Made by a program: the position numbers and the translations under genes. Below, piece by piece: positions 43,259 to 55,138 of a stretch of DNA of 64,000 nucleotides (position 1 is the stretch's first letter; the number at the start of each line of letters is the position of its first letter). Origin of the DNA: Morinoia aosen (lineage: Eukaryota > Arthropoda > Malacostraca > Amphipoda > Talitridae). The stretch lies in the NCBI GenBank assembly GCA_030386875.1, contig CM059559.1:68958392-69022391 (forward strand). Reading direction: 5' to 3'. Under the pieces are notes generated by a model. It ran no database searches. It was not told where the DNA came from and saw nothing but the letters and a program-made list of their open reading frames with translations.

Positions 43259-43437
43259 TATGCGGACCGATGAAACGCTGGAGGTCTTCTTGGGGGTACA
43301 CTTTATTGGTCCGTAGCAGGTGTGGTACAGGCGAGGGACGTGAACGATTGATCGATTGAGCATAGAGAAAACACACTCATCGTTTATATAGCCTATGAGG
43401 CGCGCAGAGTAGGGACGAGAGTAAGCGCGCATGCACA
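43259..43437 (-). repeat. Gypsy-B 3' LTR
   Basis: Plus-strand view runs TATGCGGACCGATG...GCGCATGCACA. Pairs with 54437-54615. The altered first bases (TATG for TGTG) are decay. Confidence 0.92.
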
Positions 43438-43453
43438 TTCCTCCCCCTCCCAA
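43438..43453 (-). promoter_or_regulatory. Gypsy-B polypurine tract
   Basis: The minus strand reads TTGGGAGGGGGAGGAA directly before the 3' LTR TGTGCATGC. Confidence 0.85.
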
Positions 43454-45029
43454 ATATTAGGGACTCAAATCACAATTTTCGAAAGAAAAAATAATATTCG
43501 GGCGAGAGAAAAAAAAATACTAACTCCAAGCAAATTACCAAAATGACCTCCTCTCCGCCTTTATTGCGTTTTAAACTCAAACAAATCAATTTTTATTGAA
43601 CCTAGTAAGATTACCTTGTCCAAGACTATTTATAACATTCGACAACACAAGCAAGAAGAACGAGGGCGGCTCAAGCGAAAAAAAATGCCCTGTCATTCAA
43701 AATGTAAAAGTACTCGGTACCAGCTCTTCGAACTAGACAAACTAAGTTCGTACTAGACAAACAACGCAAGTAGACACATGGTTTAAAAACATTTGTTATT
43801 ACTCGCCAAGAAATTTATTACCAATCTTGTCGTCCAAATTGCACTGGAAGCCACAGAGTAATATTAGTAACCGCTAAAAAAGTAAAACGCCAATTCGGAA
43901 CAACTACAGAAATATAAACTCAAAAATACACCATAATAATAACAATACGCAAAACTTCTCAACACATCAGCGACCTGTATTCGCAATAATTTTTCGTTTC
44001 TTTTACGTTGAATTTTACGGGTAGAAGACGAAAAAACAATAAATTATTCAATAACATGGTAAAAATTGCATTCAAAAATTTAGCGCAAAATATAGCGAAC
44101 CAAATTCAAATTCGCAAAATATAGCGAACCGTGTAAAATGTTATCACCACAATTACACGCAGTGGATGGCGGAAAGCAAAACACATTTCAAGTGTTTAAC
44201 TCTTCCGGTTACACCAACTTACAACCATGGTTACACAAAAAGCGCAAAGAAAAACGATTAATAGGTATTACTAAAAAGTAACAAACAAAACGACATGGAA
44301 TAAAGCACCAGCTGCTACCACCGGTCAGCACTAGCGCCAAGCTCACCATACAACCACAATGGCAGCACAACGAGAAAGGTAGGTTGAAAAAACGCCAAAT
44401 ATTCTTTTCAGTAAACACCAATGGTAAACATCAATTCAGTAAAACCAATTAAAAAAACAATTTCTAATAATTTCTCAAAAATTCCGCAAAGGGACACTCA
44501 CGAGTCGCAAAAATTCTTGAATTACAAACAAATGAAACACCAGTCAATCACTTGCTTAAAATCGAATTCGCAGCATAGTGAACCTCTTTACACACACAAA
44601 TTTTCCGGTCTGCACATCGTTGCTTGACGTTTGTGAAGTTGCGCATAAACACCATATTATAGATGAAAAGCATAAGATTATAGTAGCGGTTAAGTAGACT
44701 TACTGCTAAGCAAAACACAATTTCCTTAGTAGAGCAATCACGGAATTTCATTAATAATCTAAATTATCATCTCGCGGACAACGAAAAGTGAGCGATATTT
44801 AATATTTATTCCCAATGAAACTAACGGCCATCAGAGCAAAAGATCCTGTAAATTTTTAACAAACGATAGAAAAATTACACTCCCGTGCTTAAGCCACAGG
44901 AACAACTACCCAAAGGCATCTGCTGCACACTTGTTGGGGAGCATGCGCGTTTGGAACGTCAGGTCCTCCTTGAACCAAGCCGTTGCACATGTACTATCAC
45001 ATCACCGCCGACTGTTGTGTTCGTTACAC
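43454..45029 (-). other. Gypsy-B long 3' non-coding region
   Basis: About 1.58 kb between the PPT and ORF3 without a convincing frame, matching in length and position the 1.63 kb of Gypsy-A. Short repeats such as GCAAAATATAGCGAACC (about 44087 and 44115) occur. Confidence 0.75.
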
Positions 45030-45318
45030 CTACACCTCCCCGGTGTTGTTGTATTTTGGCGGCCTCAGCGTACCCCGACGGAGCTGAAAATCCTCGGCCC
45101 GGTTCCGTTCGGCGAGAACTTCTGCACTCTTCTTGACGTAATACATCAGGTCAGCCAGCCCCATCAGTGCGATGATCAACAGCATCACGAGAATATCAGA
45201 CACTTGGTCGGGTAGCAAATCCAGTCTTGAATTTGCCTGCAGCCAGTCCTGATTAATTTCGCTCTTGTGCTTCTGACACAAGCGTGTCCACATCCACGGT
45301 CGACACAGCATTGCACAT
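45030..45318 (-). pseudogene. Gypsy-B ORF3 (one frameshift)
   Basis: Homologue of Gypsy-A ORF3. The ATG at 45318-45316 begins MCNAVSTVDVDTLV, aligned to MGNAQSNIDVETLV, so the myristoylated Gly is a Cys here. A shift near 45260 then leads to the conserved NQDWLQANSRLDLLPDQV, a hydrophobic segment (SDILVMLLIIALMGLADLM) and YYVKKSAEVLAERNRAEDF. Just upstream is CCTTTTGCAG/GAT, the same acceptor as in Gypsy-A. Conservation in position, start, membrane segment and flanking charges between elements with unrelated LTRs argues that ORF3 is a genuine gene of the lineage. Confidence 0.75.
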
Positions 45319-46170
45319 CTCGAGCTTGCGTATCCTGCAAAAGGAACAGAAACAGAACCGATTAGCATGACCAAAAAACAATTATAAAATAGGCATAATT
45401 TTAATAACCCTAACCAACCATACTAACCTAACACACAAGCATAAAAGCGTGAGCAAAGTGAACTGTAGCTTGATAAAGTACAGTCGAAATGAAACAAAAG
45501 TTTTATCCAACGAAATTACACAAGATATTAACTAGTGTTCTCGTAGGCAAGATAAGTTTTTTAAGTAAGAGCTGCGTTCAGACTTCCGTTTGGGTAATTT
45601 ACATTCACTGTAAAAATTTAAGTTATTTGAGTGACGATAAAACATTCCAACCAGAAGTAAAAAGAAAAATTTTAATTTCGCTGTAGCGCCATGATCGACC
45701 GTCTCACGAGATGAGCTGCAATGTCAGCGATTGCATTTAGCAACCGGGGAATTCGCTCACCATTTAATTTGATAATTCAGCAAGAACGCCCAAGCGAATG
45801 CACGCCTAGAGTTGCATTTGCACAGCACAATACCAACCAAAAAAAGCGAATTGCAAAGATTAGTAAAGACATGTTTAGAGACATCTTCAGCGATACATAT
45901 ACATTTCTTTTAACCTCGCGATTAAAGTACAATACTTAACCTAATTCAACCTAATAGGCGCAGCTAAAAGGGTTGTACAACAACTGAAATTAAAGCATAC
46001 GGGTTATGATGAATGCTGTAAAGCAAGTTACACAAATATTACGTTGATAGAGCAAATAACATAGCAAAAATTCTTAACCTATAAGGAAAACGCTAAATTG
46101 AGTAATACAGTTACCATTTACAGCAAATCGTCATAAATGAAAGTCGCAAGTGCATTAAAAATGGAGAACT

Positions 46171-49100
46171 TATTTAACTCTCCGTAAAGGTAAAACGTGA
46201 TTCATGTTGCTTTTGTGGACTTTGGAACCAATCTTAATTTTGACCCATTTACGCTTGGCTTTCAGGACTACACCCGGCCCTAGCCAAGCTAGCTCTAGCT
46301 TATCCTTCTATGCGTGATTCCTTAAAAGGACTCGGTCACCCACAATGATGTTCTTGTCCTTACGCTTAATGTTTCGGTAAAGGTTCCTTTCGATAGTGTT
46401 ATTCAAAATCAGGTTCCTAATATTTTCTACAGTACGAGCTGCCTCTTTGCTTCGAAAATTGACCAAATCTATCTCTTCATCATAACTGTAGGTTACGGTG
46501 TTGAAACTTTCACTTTGGAAATATGGACACGTGTCCCTGTTAAATACTACGTAACACGGAGTATCCCCTAAAGTAGAATTTAGTGCATTGTTCAATGCAT
46601 TTTCAACGACCTCAAAGCACTGATCCCGCTCTGCATGAGGTAATGAATTGACATATAGTTTTAATAAAACAGTGATTTTTTGTTGTTCCTTTCATCAATA
46701 GCGTTCGAATGAGGACTAAAAGCCAGAACTTTTTTTTATCGATTGCATTTATATTGACAAATTGCTTTACTGCTACCGATTTAAATTCTAGTACATTTTC
46801 AGAGATTAAAGGTTTCGGATATCCGAAAATGCTAAAACAATTTCCTAAACATGAAATTACTGTGTCCGTACGACGGATAGATGTCGCGTACAGTTTGCAA
46901 TACCTGGAAAAAAAATCTATAATTACCAATATATATTTATTACCACTATCGGTAACTTTTAGGGGACAAAGATAGTCCATTGAAACAACTTCAAAAGGTT
47001 CTTTCGCTATAGGAGCCATCAAAATTTTAATGGGCACAGAAGGTCGCGCTTTAAGCAGTTTACAAGCTTCACAATTTCGTACGAATTTCCTCACAATCGT
47101 TTTCTCCAAATTATTGAAATATTTAAGTATGAAAAGCATCGGTATGGTACATCGAATGTATGGCTAAAATTGCCTTCTCCATTAGGGAAGCTGGCACCAC
47201 TGCGGTTAATATGGTCCTTGGTCGTGTGTCAATCCGTCGCCGTCGGTACAATATGTCATTTAGAATTAAGTAACTCTGTAAGTCAGGTATTGTTGACGCA
47301 CTACCATGAAGTAGCGCTTCTCTAACCTCAATACAAAATGTGTCTTGTTTTTTTTCGTCAATAGTCTCAAATAGTCCATGAGATTTTTTTCCTCTTTCGA
47401 TACGTAATCAATCAATTTTGGCATCTCGTTGCCTGTCAAGACAGCGTCGGTGTGTTCTCTCAGCATCGACGAGTCATTGACCGTCTGTCTAGACAGTCTT
47501 TTTTTTAATTTGTGACCGAGTCTCTGCGATGCACGCTTCTGATTCAGATTCATTGCGCAGTGCTTCACAGCTCTAAAGTTCTTTAATTGTTAAATGATTA
47601 TCACTTATGGGTAGTCTGCTTAAATAATCAGCTACAATATTTTGCCTGCCAGGTAGGTATTTAACTATAGGATCGTATGAATGAACGTTTATATACGACC
47701 TTGCCATTGCCGTGTCCTCTGGGAGTTTCCTAATAAACAGAGGGGTCAATGGTTTGTGATCCGTGTAAACACGGATACGATTTCCAATAATTAAATATTT
47801 GAAAGCTTTAGGAGCTGAATACAGAACAATAAACTCATTTTTTGGGGTTCTGTAGCGTTTTTGTCTAGAATTTAAACTTTTACTAAAATAAGCTACAGGA
47901 CGCCTTACTTTATCACTTGAATCTTCGGCCTGCATCACAACTGCTCCGATCCCAAAATTAGATGCGTCAGTAAATATGTAAAAGTCTTTCGTGTAGTCGG
48001 GATGTCTTAAACCGTGTCAGATGTCTGCGTAGATTTTAATATAGTCAAAACTTTTTTGGCATTCTTCGCCCCAATCAAAAACAACATCTTTCCTTAAAAG
48101 CCTGTACAAGGGATAGGCACATTCAGCGAAATTAGGCAAAAAATTTCTAAAATAGTTTGTTAAACCTAAGAACTGCTGCAACTCTTCCACATTAATGGGA
48201 GCCCTACAGCTCTGACGTTTCTCCGAACTCTTGCACCTTATACCATCCGCAGCAATAATATGCCCCAGATATTCAATTTATTTTTTAAAGAAATGACATT
48301 TTTCAAGTTTTATTGACAAATTCCAAGACCGAAGCATCTTATGGACACTTCCAATGTCAGACAGATGTTGGGTTTTAGTCTTTGAATATACTAAAATATC
48401 GTCCAGAAAGACGAAGCACAATCGTCCGAGTATAGGTGTGAGAACAGAGGTCATCACCCTCAGGAACACGCTCGGACTAGAACTCAACCCAAACGGAATG
48501 CGCCGGAACTGGAATTTCCGACACCCTACACTAAAAGCTGTAAATTTCCCACTCTCTTGGTCTAATTCGACCTGATGGAATGCGGAACGCAAATCCAAAG
48601 TTGAAAAGAGTGCGTTACCTCCTAATGTCGACAGTATTTCATCGATTCTGGGTATAGGATAAGATTCTTTCACCACAATCTTATTAAGAGACCTGAAATC
48701 GATTACAGGTCTGAGCTCCCCGTTTTTCTTCTTAACTACAATTACGGGGAAATTATAGTCAGACATGGAACTTTCAATTATTCCCTGTGAGTGCATATCA
48801 TTAGTGACTTTTGCTAATTCCTCCTGATATTTATGAGGTATTCAATATGGGGTTATATTCAGGACTGGTGCACCCGGTTTTAACTGTATCCGGTGCTACA
48901 TAACATTAGTAACTCCAATTGTTTCCCCTTCTAGCGTAATTACATCATGGAACTGATTTAATAAATTAACCAAAGGTAACTGCATGTCATCTTCGTGGCA
49001 GAAATGTCATCGTTCGTTAAAGGACGACGTACGTCCTGTTGTACACTACTACTCACACTTTCTATTTGTGCATTAATTCCTAGTACCTCACTACTAGAAA

Positions 49101-50406
49101 GAACTCGATCTCCGTCGCGTTCGTCAGACTCCAACTCAAGTATTTCCCTGGCTATGGTCTTAATTCCACCACTATCCGAGACTACTTGCATTATATCCGA
49201 CTTAGCGTCAGAGCTTCTCTCAACGTTATTAGCGTCACCGAGATATATCAACGCTAGTGAGATATATCTTACTTTCAATCTCATCAGCTGCAATTAATTC
49301 CAAATTGCACAACATTGTATTTTCGCTGAAATGAATCGCGTCAGCTTGAACATTTAGCATCATTACTTGCACTACATCGTCTTCCTCGACGTGTACGATT
49401 GACTCTGCTAACAATGCTCCATTATCAAAACCTCTTTTCAAAACCAAATACTCGCCTTCTTAACAAAGCCGTAAACTACTTGCATTGAATTACCCGGTAC
49501 ATCGACTGTAGTGCAATGAACTACTAGAGGCGATCTCTTTTTTCTGATCTCTGGCCTTGGCTACGATGCCGCTCGCTCAAGCACGATTTTTTGCATCTTT
49601 TCTTCTCTGCAGTCACTATTTCTCAACGCGCGGTAACTGCCTCTGTTGCTCTTCTCGGCAACTATTACATCAGATAGTAAACAGACACTGTTTACAATAC
49701 TCTTATACATAGCTTCTCTACTTATTGCTGGTTCAACTTTTAATTCTTTAAAAGGCACACCAACCCCCTCCCATTCGAGAGATCCTTCTTTAAAATTGAT
49801 TATGGCATTATTCAGCACATCTCTTCCTAAAATCAAATCATAATTAAATTTTGCATCTCTAACGATAAAACACTAGTCTTAAGTACTCTGTTAGTAGCAG
49901 GAATTGAGATAGTTAAATCGACTTCTCCACTGACATTACTTTTACTATTAATTCATTTGACGCTCAGACAACTAGGCTTTAATTTCTCATTCAGGCACTT
50001 AATTTGCTTTTAACTAATGAGGCATTTCTCAGAGCCGCTATCTAGTAGCGCGCTCAAATACTGATCATTTCTGCTAAAAATTATAGTAGGTTTTCTTGCC
50101 TTACGAACAGCAACTAATCCGGCGCCTTTTTTCCTAAAGTTTCCCGTTACAACACTAGTGGAGAAATGAGCTTCAACTGCTTTGTTCTGTTGAACTATCA
50201 TCCGCAAGCTCTTCGTACTGCAATAAATCATATCTATTTCCACATTTGAAGAACGGGTCAATGAATGATTCAAAATTAATAGTCTCGGACGTATCTGGAA
50301 TCTCGACCACAGCTTAAGGATTTACGAGAGTGCTGATCTGACTCTCGGGCACAATCTCGTTCTCACCAGTACCTGTCACTGCACGTCCTACTAGTTCACT
50401 AAAAAA
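46171..50406 (-). pseudogene. pol: Gypsy-B pol (many breaks)
   Basis: In order on the minus strand: protease with LLDSGSEKCLIS (about 50045) and MILGRDVL (49836); RT with NFPVIVVKKKNGELRPVID, FRRIPFGLSSSPSVF and catalytic FVFLDDILVYS (about 48400); RNase H with VYTDHKPLTPLF and VKYLPGRQNIVADYL (47640); integrase with CEACKL (47075), FGYPKPLISENVLEF (46790) and a worn C-terminal part up to a TAA at 46171-46173. The second integrase catalytic Asp reads SEN instead of SDN. At least eight stops or shifts break it. It lacks the minisatellite arrays of Gypsy-A between protease and RT. Confidence 0.9.
50391..50406 (-). promoter_or_regulatory. Gypsy-B -1 frameshift heptamer
   Basis: The minus strand reads gaT TTT TTA GTG AAC TAG, the same heptamer in the same phase and one codon further from the gag stop than in Gypsy-A. 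Confidence 0.85.
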
Positions 50407-51163
50407 TCCCGAGAATCTGGCTCGGAATCTGCAAAATGCACCACATGCCTACCACGTGATTGATTATTACCACCCATATTAGCATGTAACTGCGTAAATA
50501 CGCTTTGTAGTTTTTCACCTCATTTTCTGATGCTCTACAATTCCTCACAAAGTGTTGACCTCCACAAGCGAAACACGCCGGCCCGGCATATCCTCTCGTT
50601 TTCCTCTGGCCTCTTTGAGGTCTACAATCAAAGTGACCTATCATGTCGCATATGAATTGCAGAAAGGAAACCCTCTCTTTCTAGCTGCAAAGTGCACTGG
50701 GGCCTGATTTGAACTGCTCTCTGTCCGCAAAGTATTACATTCCACGGAACCTATTCTCCTATCTCCAACATAGCCACTAAATTCCCTCGCTCTTCCACGA
50801 GGATTTCTTAGCCAAGGTCGGGGAGTCCTACGCCCCGGGAAACGACCCCTATGGTAATTTCCGTAATTTCCGTAAAAGACTTCACTTTCCTGAAGGGATT
50901 CCTGCACTTCAACGTTTTCCTCTGGACCATCAGTCACATCTACTAAATAGCTTTCTTTATCGTACCGCATCGGGTACTGAGCCGCTAAGATTTTCTTTGT
51001 CTCGGATTGACTCCTAACTGTAGCTACCAATCGTGCCAACAACTCTTCCGAAGTACTGAACTGACAATCGAAGATTTTTTTCCGGGGAGAACTCGTCTAA
51101 CAAGGGCGCTAGCACCGTTATTGCTAAGCTGAACACAATGCTATCACCTTCAAAACGTTTTAA

Positions 51164-52696
51164 GGACACCGTCTGGGTAAAAAAGGCCGTTATTTATGGA
51201 TGGATTTCTCTGAAACTTCCACAGTAGGTGTGAAATGATGCATAGATCATTTGTTATTTCGACGAAATTTTTGTATCTGCACTTCTTTTTTTTGAAAAAT
51301 ATGATAAAATAGGGGGTTTTGTAAAGTCTATCTCCTTCTACAATTTTGAAGTTACAGAACCAAAACTTCGTTTTTAGATTGCTTATATGTCTATATAACC
51401 ATACGCAATAGGGAATTTCGAAAACTTCTTTTTGTGGATTTCGGAAATTAAAAAAAATTGACTTTTTCTTTATTTTTTTTTTCATGTCGTGTAATTTTCA
51501 AAGTAATAAATGTATTCAAAAATTCCATTGCGCATCGATACTCCTTGCTAAGCCCCATCGAATGGTATATAAACCATTCATGTAGCTCTAAAATTGTGGG
51601 AGAAGATACATTTGAGAAACCAATTGTCAAGTTTCCAGAAAAACGTGTTTTTTCCCAAAAAAAATTGTTTTTCTTTTTATCTTTTGAATTACAGGCTTTT
51701 CTACAATAAGCTCTTGAGCGTTTGTAGCTCTTTTCAAGCCCTTTCGATTGATATAATTTACATTGCTGTAGCTCCGTAACTCTGAGAAAAAATATACAAC
51801 AAGAGATAATAGGTTTAATTCTTGAAAACAATAAATTTTTTTAATTTTTCATTTTTTTTTCGACCATAATAGTTTTTTTTGTCAAGTCAACTCCTGTTTT
51901 TTATAACTCTTTTCAAGCCCTTTCGATTGGTGTGCTCGCCATAGCTGTAGCTATGATACTGCAGCTGTCATCGAGCTATGAATGAAAGCTGCGGTATCAT
52001 AGATACGGCAGAACAGCTAAATTCTGAAATTGTCAAAAATTACAAAAAAATATTTACTCAGCGTTAGAAGGTTTCGTTTGAATAATGGAAGCACTTTGAG
52101 TAGCCCAATAACGAACTATAATGCCGTCCCCGCAGAGAAACACGCTCAATTGACCCCCAATAATGTGGGGGGAGGATTCAAGGTCACTCCACCCCCATCG
52201 TTTTCCCCCCCTCTGGTGGGCGCACTATTCTGAGTAGACGTAAACTGAAAGTACCAATGGAAGCGCAAGAAAATTCTCTATTAGATGCATATATAAACAG
52301 AAAATCAACACATATCCCGATTTCTATCAAGACGGTCTCCTGCTGCGTTATCATAGATACGGCAGAACAGCTAAATTCTGAAATTGTCAAAATTTTATAA
52401 AAAATAGCTATTCAGCGCTAGAATGTTTCGTTTGAATAATGAAAGCATTTTGAGTAGCCCATGAACGAATTATATTGCCATTGCCGCAGAGAAACACGCT
52501 CAATTTACCCCCAATAATGAGGAGGGTGAGGGGTCAAGGTCACGCCACCCCCATCGCTTTCCCCCCCTCTGGTGGGCGCACTATTCGGAGTAGACGTAAG
52601 CGGAAAGTACCAATGGAAGCGCAAGAAAATCCTCTATAAGATGTATATTAAAACAGAAAATCAAACCAATTCCTGATTTCTACCCAGACGGTGTCC
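51164..52696 (-). mobile_element. TTAA-flanked MITE/foldback, copy 1 (in Gypsy-B gag)
   Basis: Both ends read GGACACCGTCTGGGTA inward, flanked by TTAA on both sides. The interrupted gag reads continuously when element and one TTAA are removed. TTAA duplication suggests piggyBac or Kolobok mobilisation; the TIR does not start CCC, so the superfamily is open. The interior has monomers with CAAGCCCTTTCGATTG (51737, 51912), an ATAGCTGTAGCTATG palindrome, and a ~345 bp tandem duplication (about 51998-52344 and 52345-52680). No transposase. Confidence 0.87.
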
Positions 52697-53401
52697 TTAA
52701 CTGAGGCTGATCTGTAAAGGCCTGAAAGAATGGATGACGCTCCCAAGATATTGAAGCGGAATTCAAAAATTGATCCGACAATTTACGTATTTTAGCGGCG
52801 AAAGCAGTTACCAACTGGGCTGCCAACTCATCGTTACGCACTAACTGTTACTGATTCAGATCGCAAGCCAACGCGCGGATCGACTTTTCACCCTTCAACA
52901 CATAAATATCGTCCAAAATTTTGATTACTTCCTCGAAAGTATACTGCAGATTGGAATTCACTAATTTTGTTACAATTGAGTTGAAATCTTCTACTCGTTT
53001 ATTGGCAGACCTAACAAGGAGTTCTTTCTTACTAGCATCCGACGTGACGTCTGGCAAAAGCGACATATAGGCCCTTAGGTTAGCAACATGAGTTGGCCAA
53101 CTCTTATTTGCAAGGAATTCCGGATCCTCCTTCCTTCTCCCTTCTCCTCCCTCTAAAAGTTGGGATCTCTGCATTGGAAAGAATGGTTCCTGCCCTAGGC
53201 ATATTCGCGGCAATTTCGCGCCAATAGCGTCCTGTCTGTAGCGCTAATACTCGGCCCAGTGGCCCCAACTCCTGTTGCATCAGTGATCGCTGTAATACTC
53301 TGAGGATTTACGAGAGTAAATCTAGGCACACTAACTCTGCCGCTACTTGTTTTAATCGTAGCAGAACCAATGAATTCCTCAGAATCGGAAGACTCAGACG
53401 T

Positions 53402-54423
53402 ATGGTTTTTCCTTTAGCAGTGATATTTACATCCAAATTTACACATCTTATCACCATAAATATACATTAGGTAAGAAAACCTAAATTTTACATACTTCTA
53501 ATAACCGCAAGAGCACAAAAATTTTATACGCTCACCATCAGTAAAAATGACAACAATAATGCAACACTAACTTAAAGAAGCCGTCCCAGCCTGCAAACAT
53601 TTGGTAATCCCATAAACTGTTAAACAGCGACCTACACTGCAACAAAGCTCAGACAAACGTCTCTCAGTGAAACAAAGCTGTGCGGCCTCGGCCGATGTAA
53701 AAAACAAGCTGCAAAAAACAACTCTCTCGCTAAGCTGCAACACTGGTGCGCAAAAAAAATGAGCTGCAAAAAATAGACTGCGAAAAAGAACTACTCACTG
53801 CCTCTGCCCGCACTGCCACTGCGACTGCAACTCGAGTAAAGCACAAATGAAATTTACTCCTTTTAATCTTTACTTAACTCAAAACGTCGAACTGGAGGAT
53901 GTGAAAGCGCTCGACGCCACTGTAAGACCGCCAATGATGGCGCAGAAGTAAATTCCGGGCTTACGTTGTTGTTATCACTTATGTAGTTTAGGTAACACTT
54001 TTATAGTTATAGTTTGTAGTTATCACTTTTAGTTCGTTGAATTAGCACAGGCCACCCGTCGTGGAGACTGGTCCTCCAAAGCTTATTTCCAACACGATTT
54101 CTAGGTCGTCACCGGCGTCAAAAATGTTAACTCATGTGCGGAATGGAGAGCTCGTTTCTATCCATGCTGACAATTTCGCCTAGGATTCCAACAACGCCGA
54201 GAATGGAATCTTGAATCCTAGGACAATAACCGATGGGAGTATCTGCCAGATACGGTTGTCGTTGCTGCTGCCGGTCATCGATGAGACTTCGTAACTTCTT
54301 CAGAATTCTCCTATTATTGCACTGCACATCTTCTGAATTGGAACACCTTCAAACTTCTTTACTTGTTGATAACTTCTCGGTCTTAAAACGTATTCACACA
54401 GCATCGTGAATTCATATTATACT
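53402..54423 (-). other. Gypsy-B untranslated leader
   Basis: About 1.0 kb between PBS and gag, AT-rich, with short repeats such as AGTTATCACTTTTAG. A 66-codon frame (54327-54127) is not similar to the Gypsy-A leader ORF. Confidence 0.6.
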
Positions 54424-54436
54424 GGCCACCACTTGA

Positions 54437-54615
54437 TGTGCGGGCCAATGAAACGCACGATGTATTTTTAGGGGTACACTGTATTGGCCCGAAGCAGGTG
54501 TGGTACAGGCGAGGTACGTGAACGATTGATCGATTGAGCATAGAGAAAACATGCTCATCGCTTATATAGCCTCTGAGGCGCGCAGGGTAGGGACGAGAGT
54601 AAGCCCGCATGCACA
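54437..54615 (-). repeat. Gypsy-B 5' LTR
   Basis: The minus strand starts TGTGCATGCGGGC and ends CCGCACA, with CTATATAAGC about 45 bp in. The PBS TGGTGGCCAGTAT follows after 5 nt, from 54431. Confidence 0.93.
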
Positions 54616-55135
54616 GTTTTTCTGAATTACATTAATGTCGTGTGCAATGTTAGCAAAAATCGGAATTTGATTTACTTTGCGGATGACACAACTGTGTTGG
54701 CTACGGGTCCGGAACCAGGACCATTGCGTGAACTAGTAGGCCGCGAACATATGGAGATTGATAGATGGTCGTACTGTAATAGATTATCCTTGATCATTGA
54801 TAGAACCTCATACCTGGTATTTTCAAATAGGGAAAAGAGCATGGTTCGTCGAATTTGTGTTCGTGATGTGGTAATAGCGTTTTCTATTGAATGTAAATTC
54901 TTACGAGTAGTTCTCGATAACAGAATTTACTGTGTACACCATTTCTCAAAGGTTGGTCATGAGATAAGCCGATCTATTGGCTTACTGCGCAAACTCTAGC
55001 AAATTGTGTTGCCTCGTGTTTTGAGGATGTTGTACTTCTTATGGGTGTATCCACACTTGGTGCATAGCGTTGTTGTGTGGGGTTGTTCGAGTCAGACCCA
55101 GATGTATAAGCTCCGACGGTTACAATAGCGAGCAA
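54616..55135 (+). pseudogene. LINE reverse transcriptase fragment, right half
   Basis: Continues the fragment at 42950-43258: FLNYINVVCNVSKNRNLIYF then ADDTTVLATG (second RT catalytic motif), a long open stretch, LGR/SIGLLRKL, then VVVWGCSSQTQMYKLRRLQ. It ends where the second MITE copy begins (55136). The frame joins the left half exactly when Gypsy-B and one GTTT are removed. Confidence 0.85.
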
Positions 55136-55138
55136 TTA

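Larger units (their letters stand above)
50391..53401 (-). pseudogene. gag: Gypsy-B gag, interrupted by a MITE
   Basis: Begins at a codon aligned with the Gypsy-A TTG; here it is ACG, followed by SESSDSEEF. It then reads in pieces ANLRAYMSLLPDVTSD, LLVRSANKRVEDFNSIVTKL and GEKSIRALACDLNQ (53213-52848). A 1.53 kb MITE at a TTAA (51160-51163 and 52697-52700) follows, then GDSIVFSLAITVLAPLL, RLVATVRSQSETKKIL and YVGDRRIGSVECN, and a zinc knuckle CFACGGQHFVRNC (about 50560). It ends with T TTT TTA GTG AAC TAG. Several shifts. Clearly homologous to Gypsy-A gag. Confidence 0.87.
43259..54615 (-). mobile_element. Ty3/gypsy LTR retrotransposon Gypsy-B, older relative of Gypsy-A
   Basis: Minus-strand element, 11.36 kb including a 1.5 kb MITE. 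The 179 bp LTRs are at 54437-54615 (5') and 43259-43437 (3'), with about 20 differences. TSD GTTT at 43255-43258 and 54616-54619. The PBS starts at 54431 and the PPT is at 43438-43453. Gene order gag, T TTT TTA, pol, splice acceptor, ORF3 matches Gypsy-A. All genes carry stops and shifts. The LTR sequences are not alike between the two elements, so they are separate families of one lineage. Confidence 0.93.
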
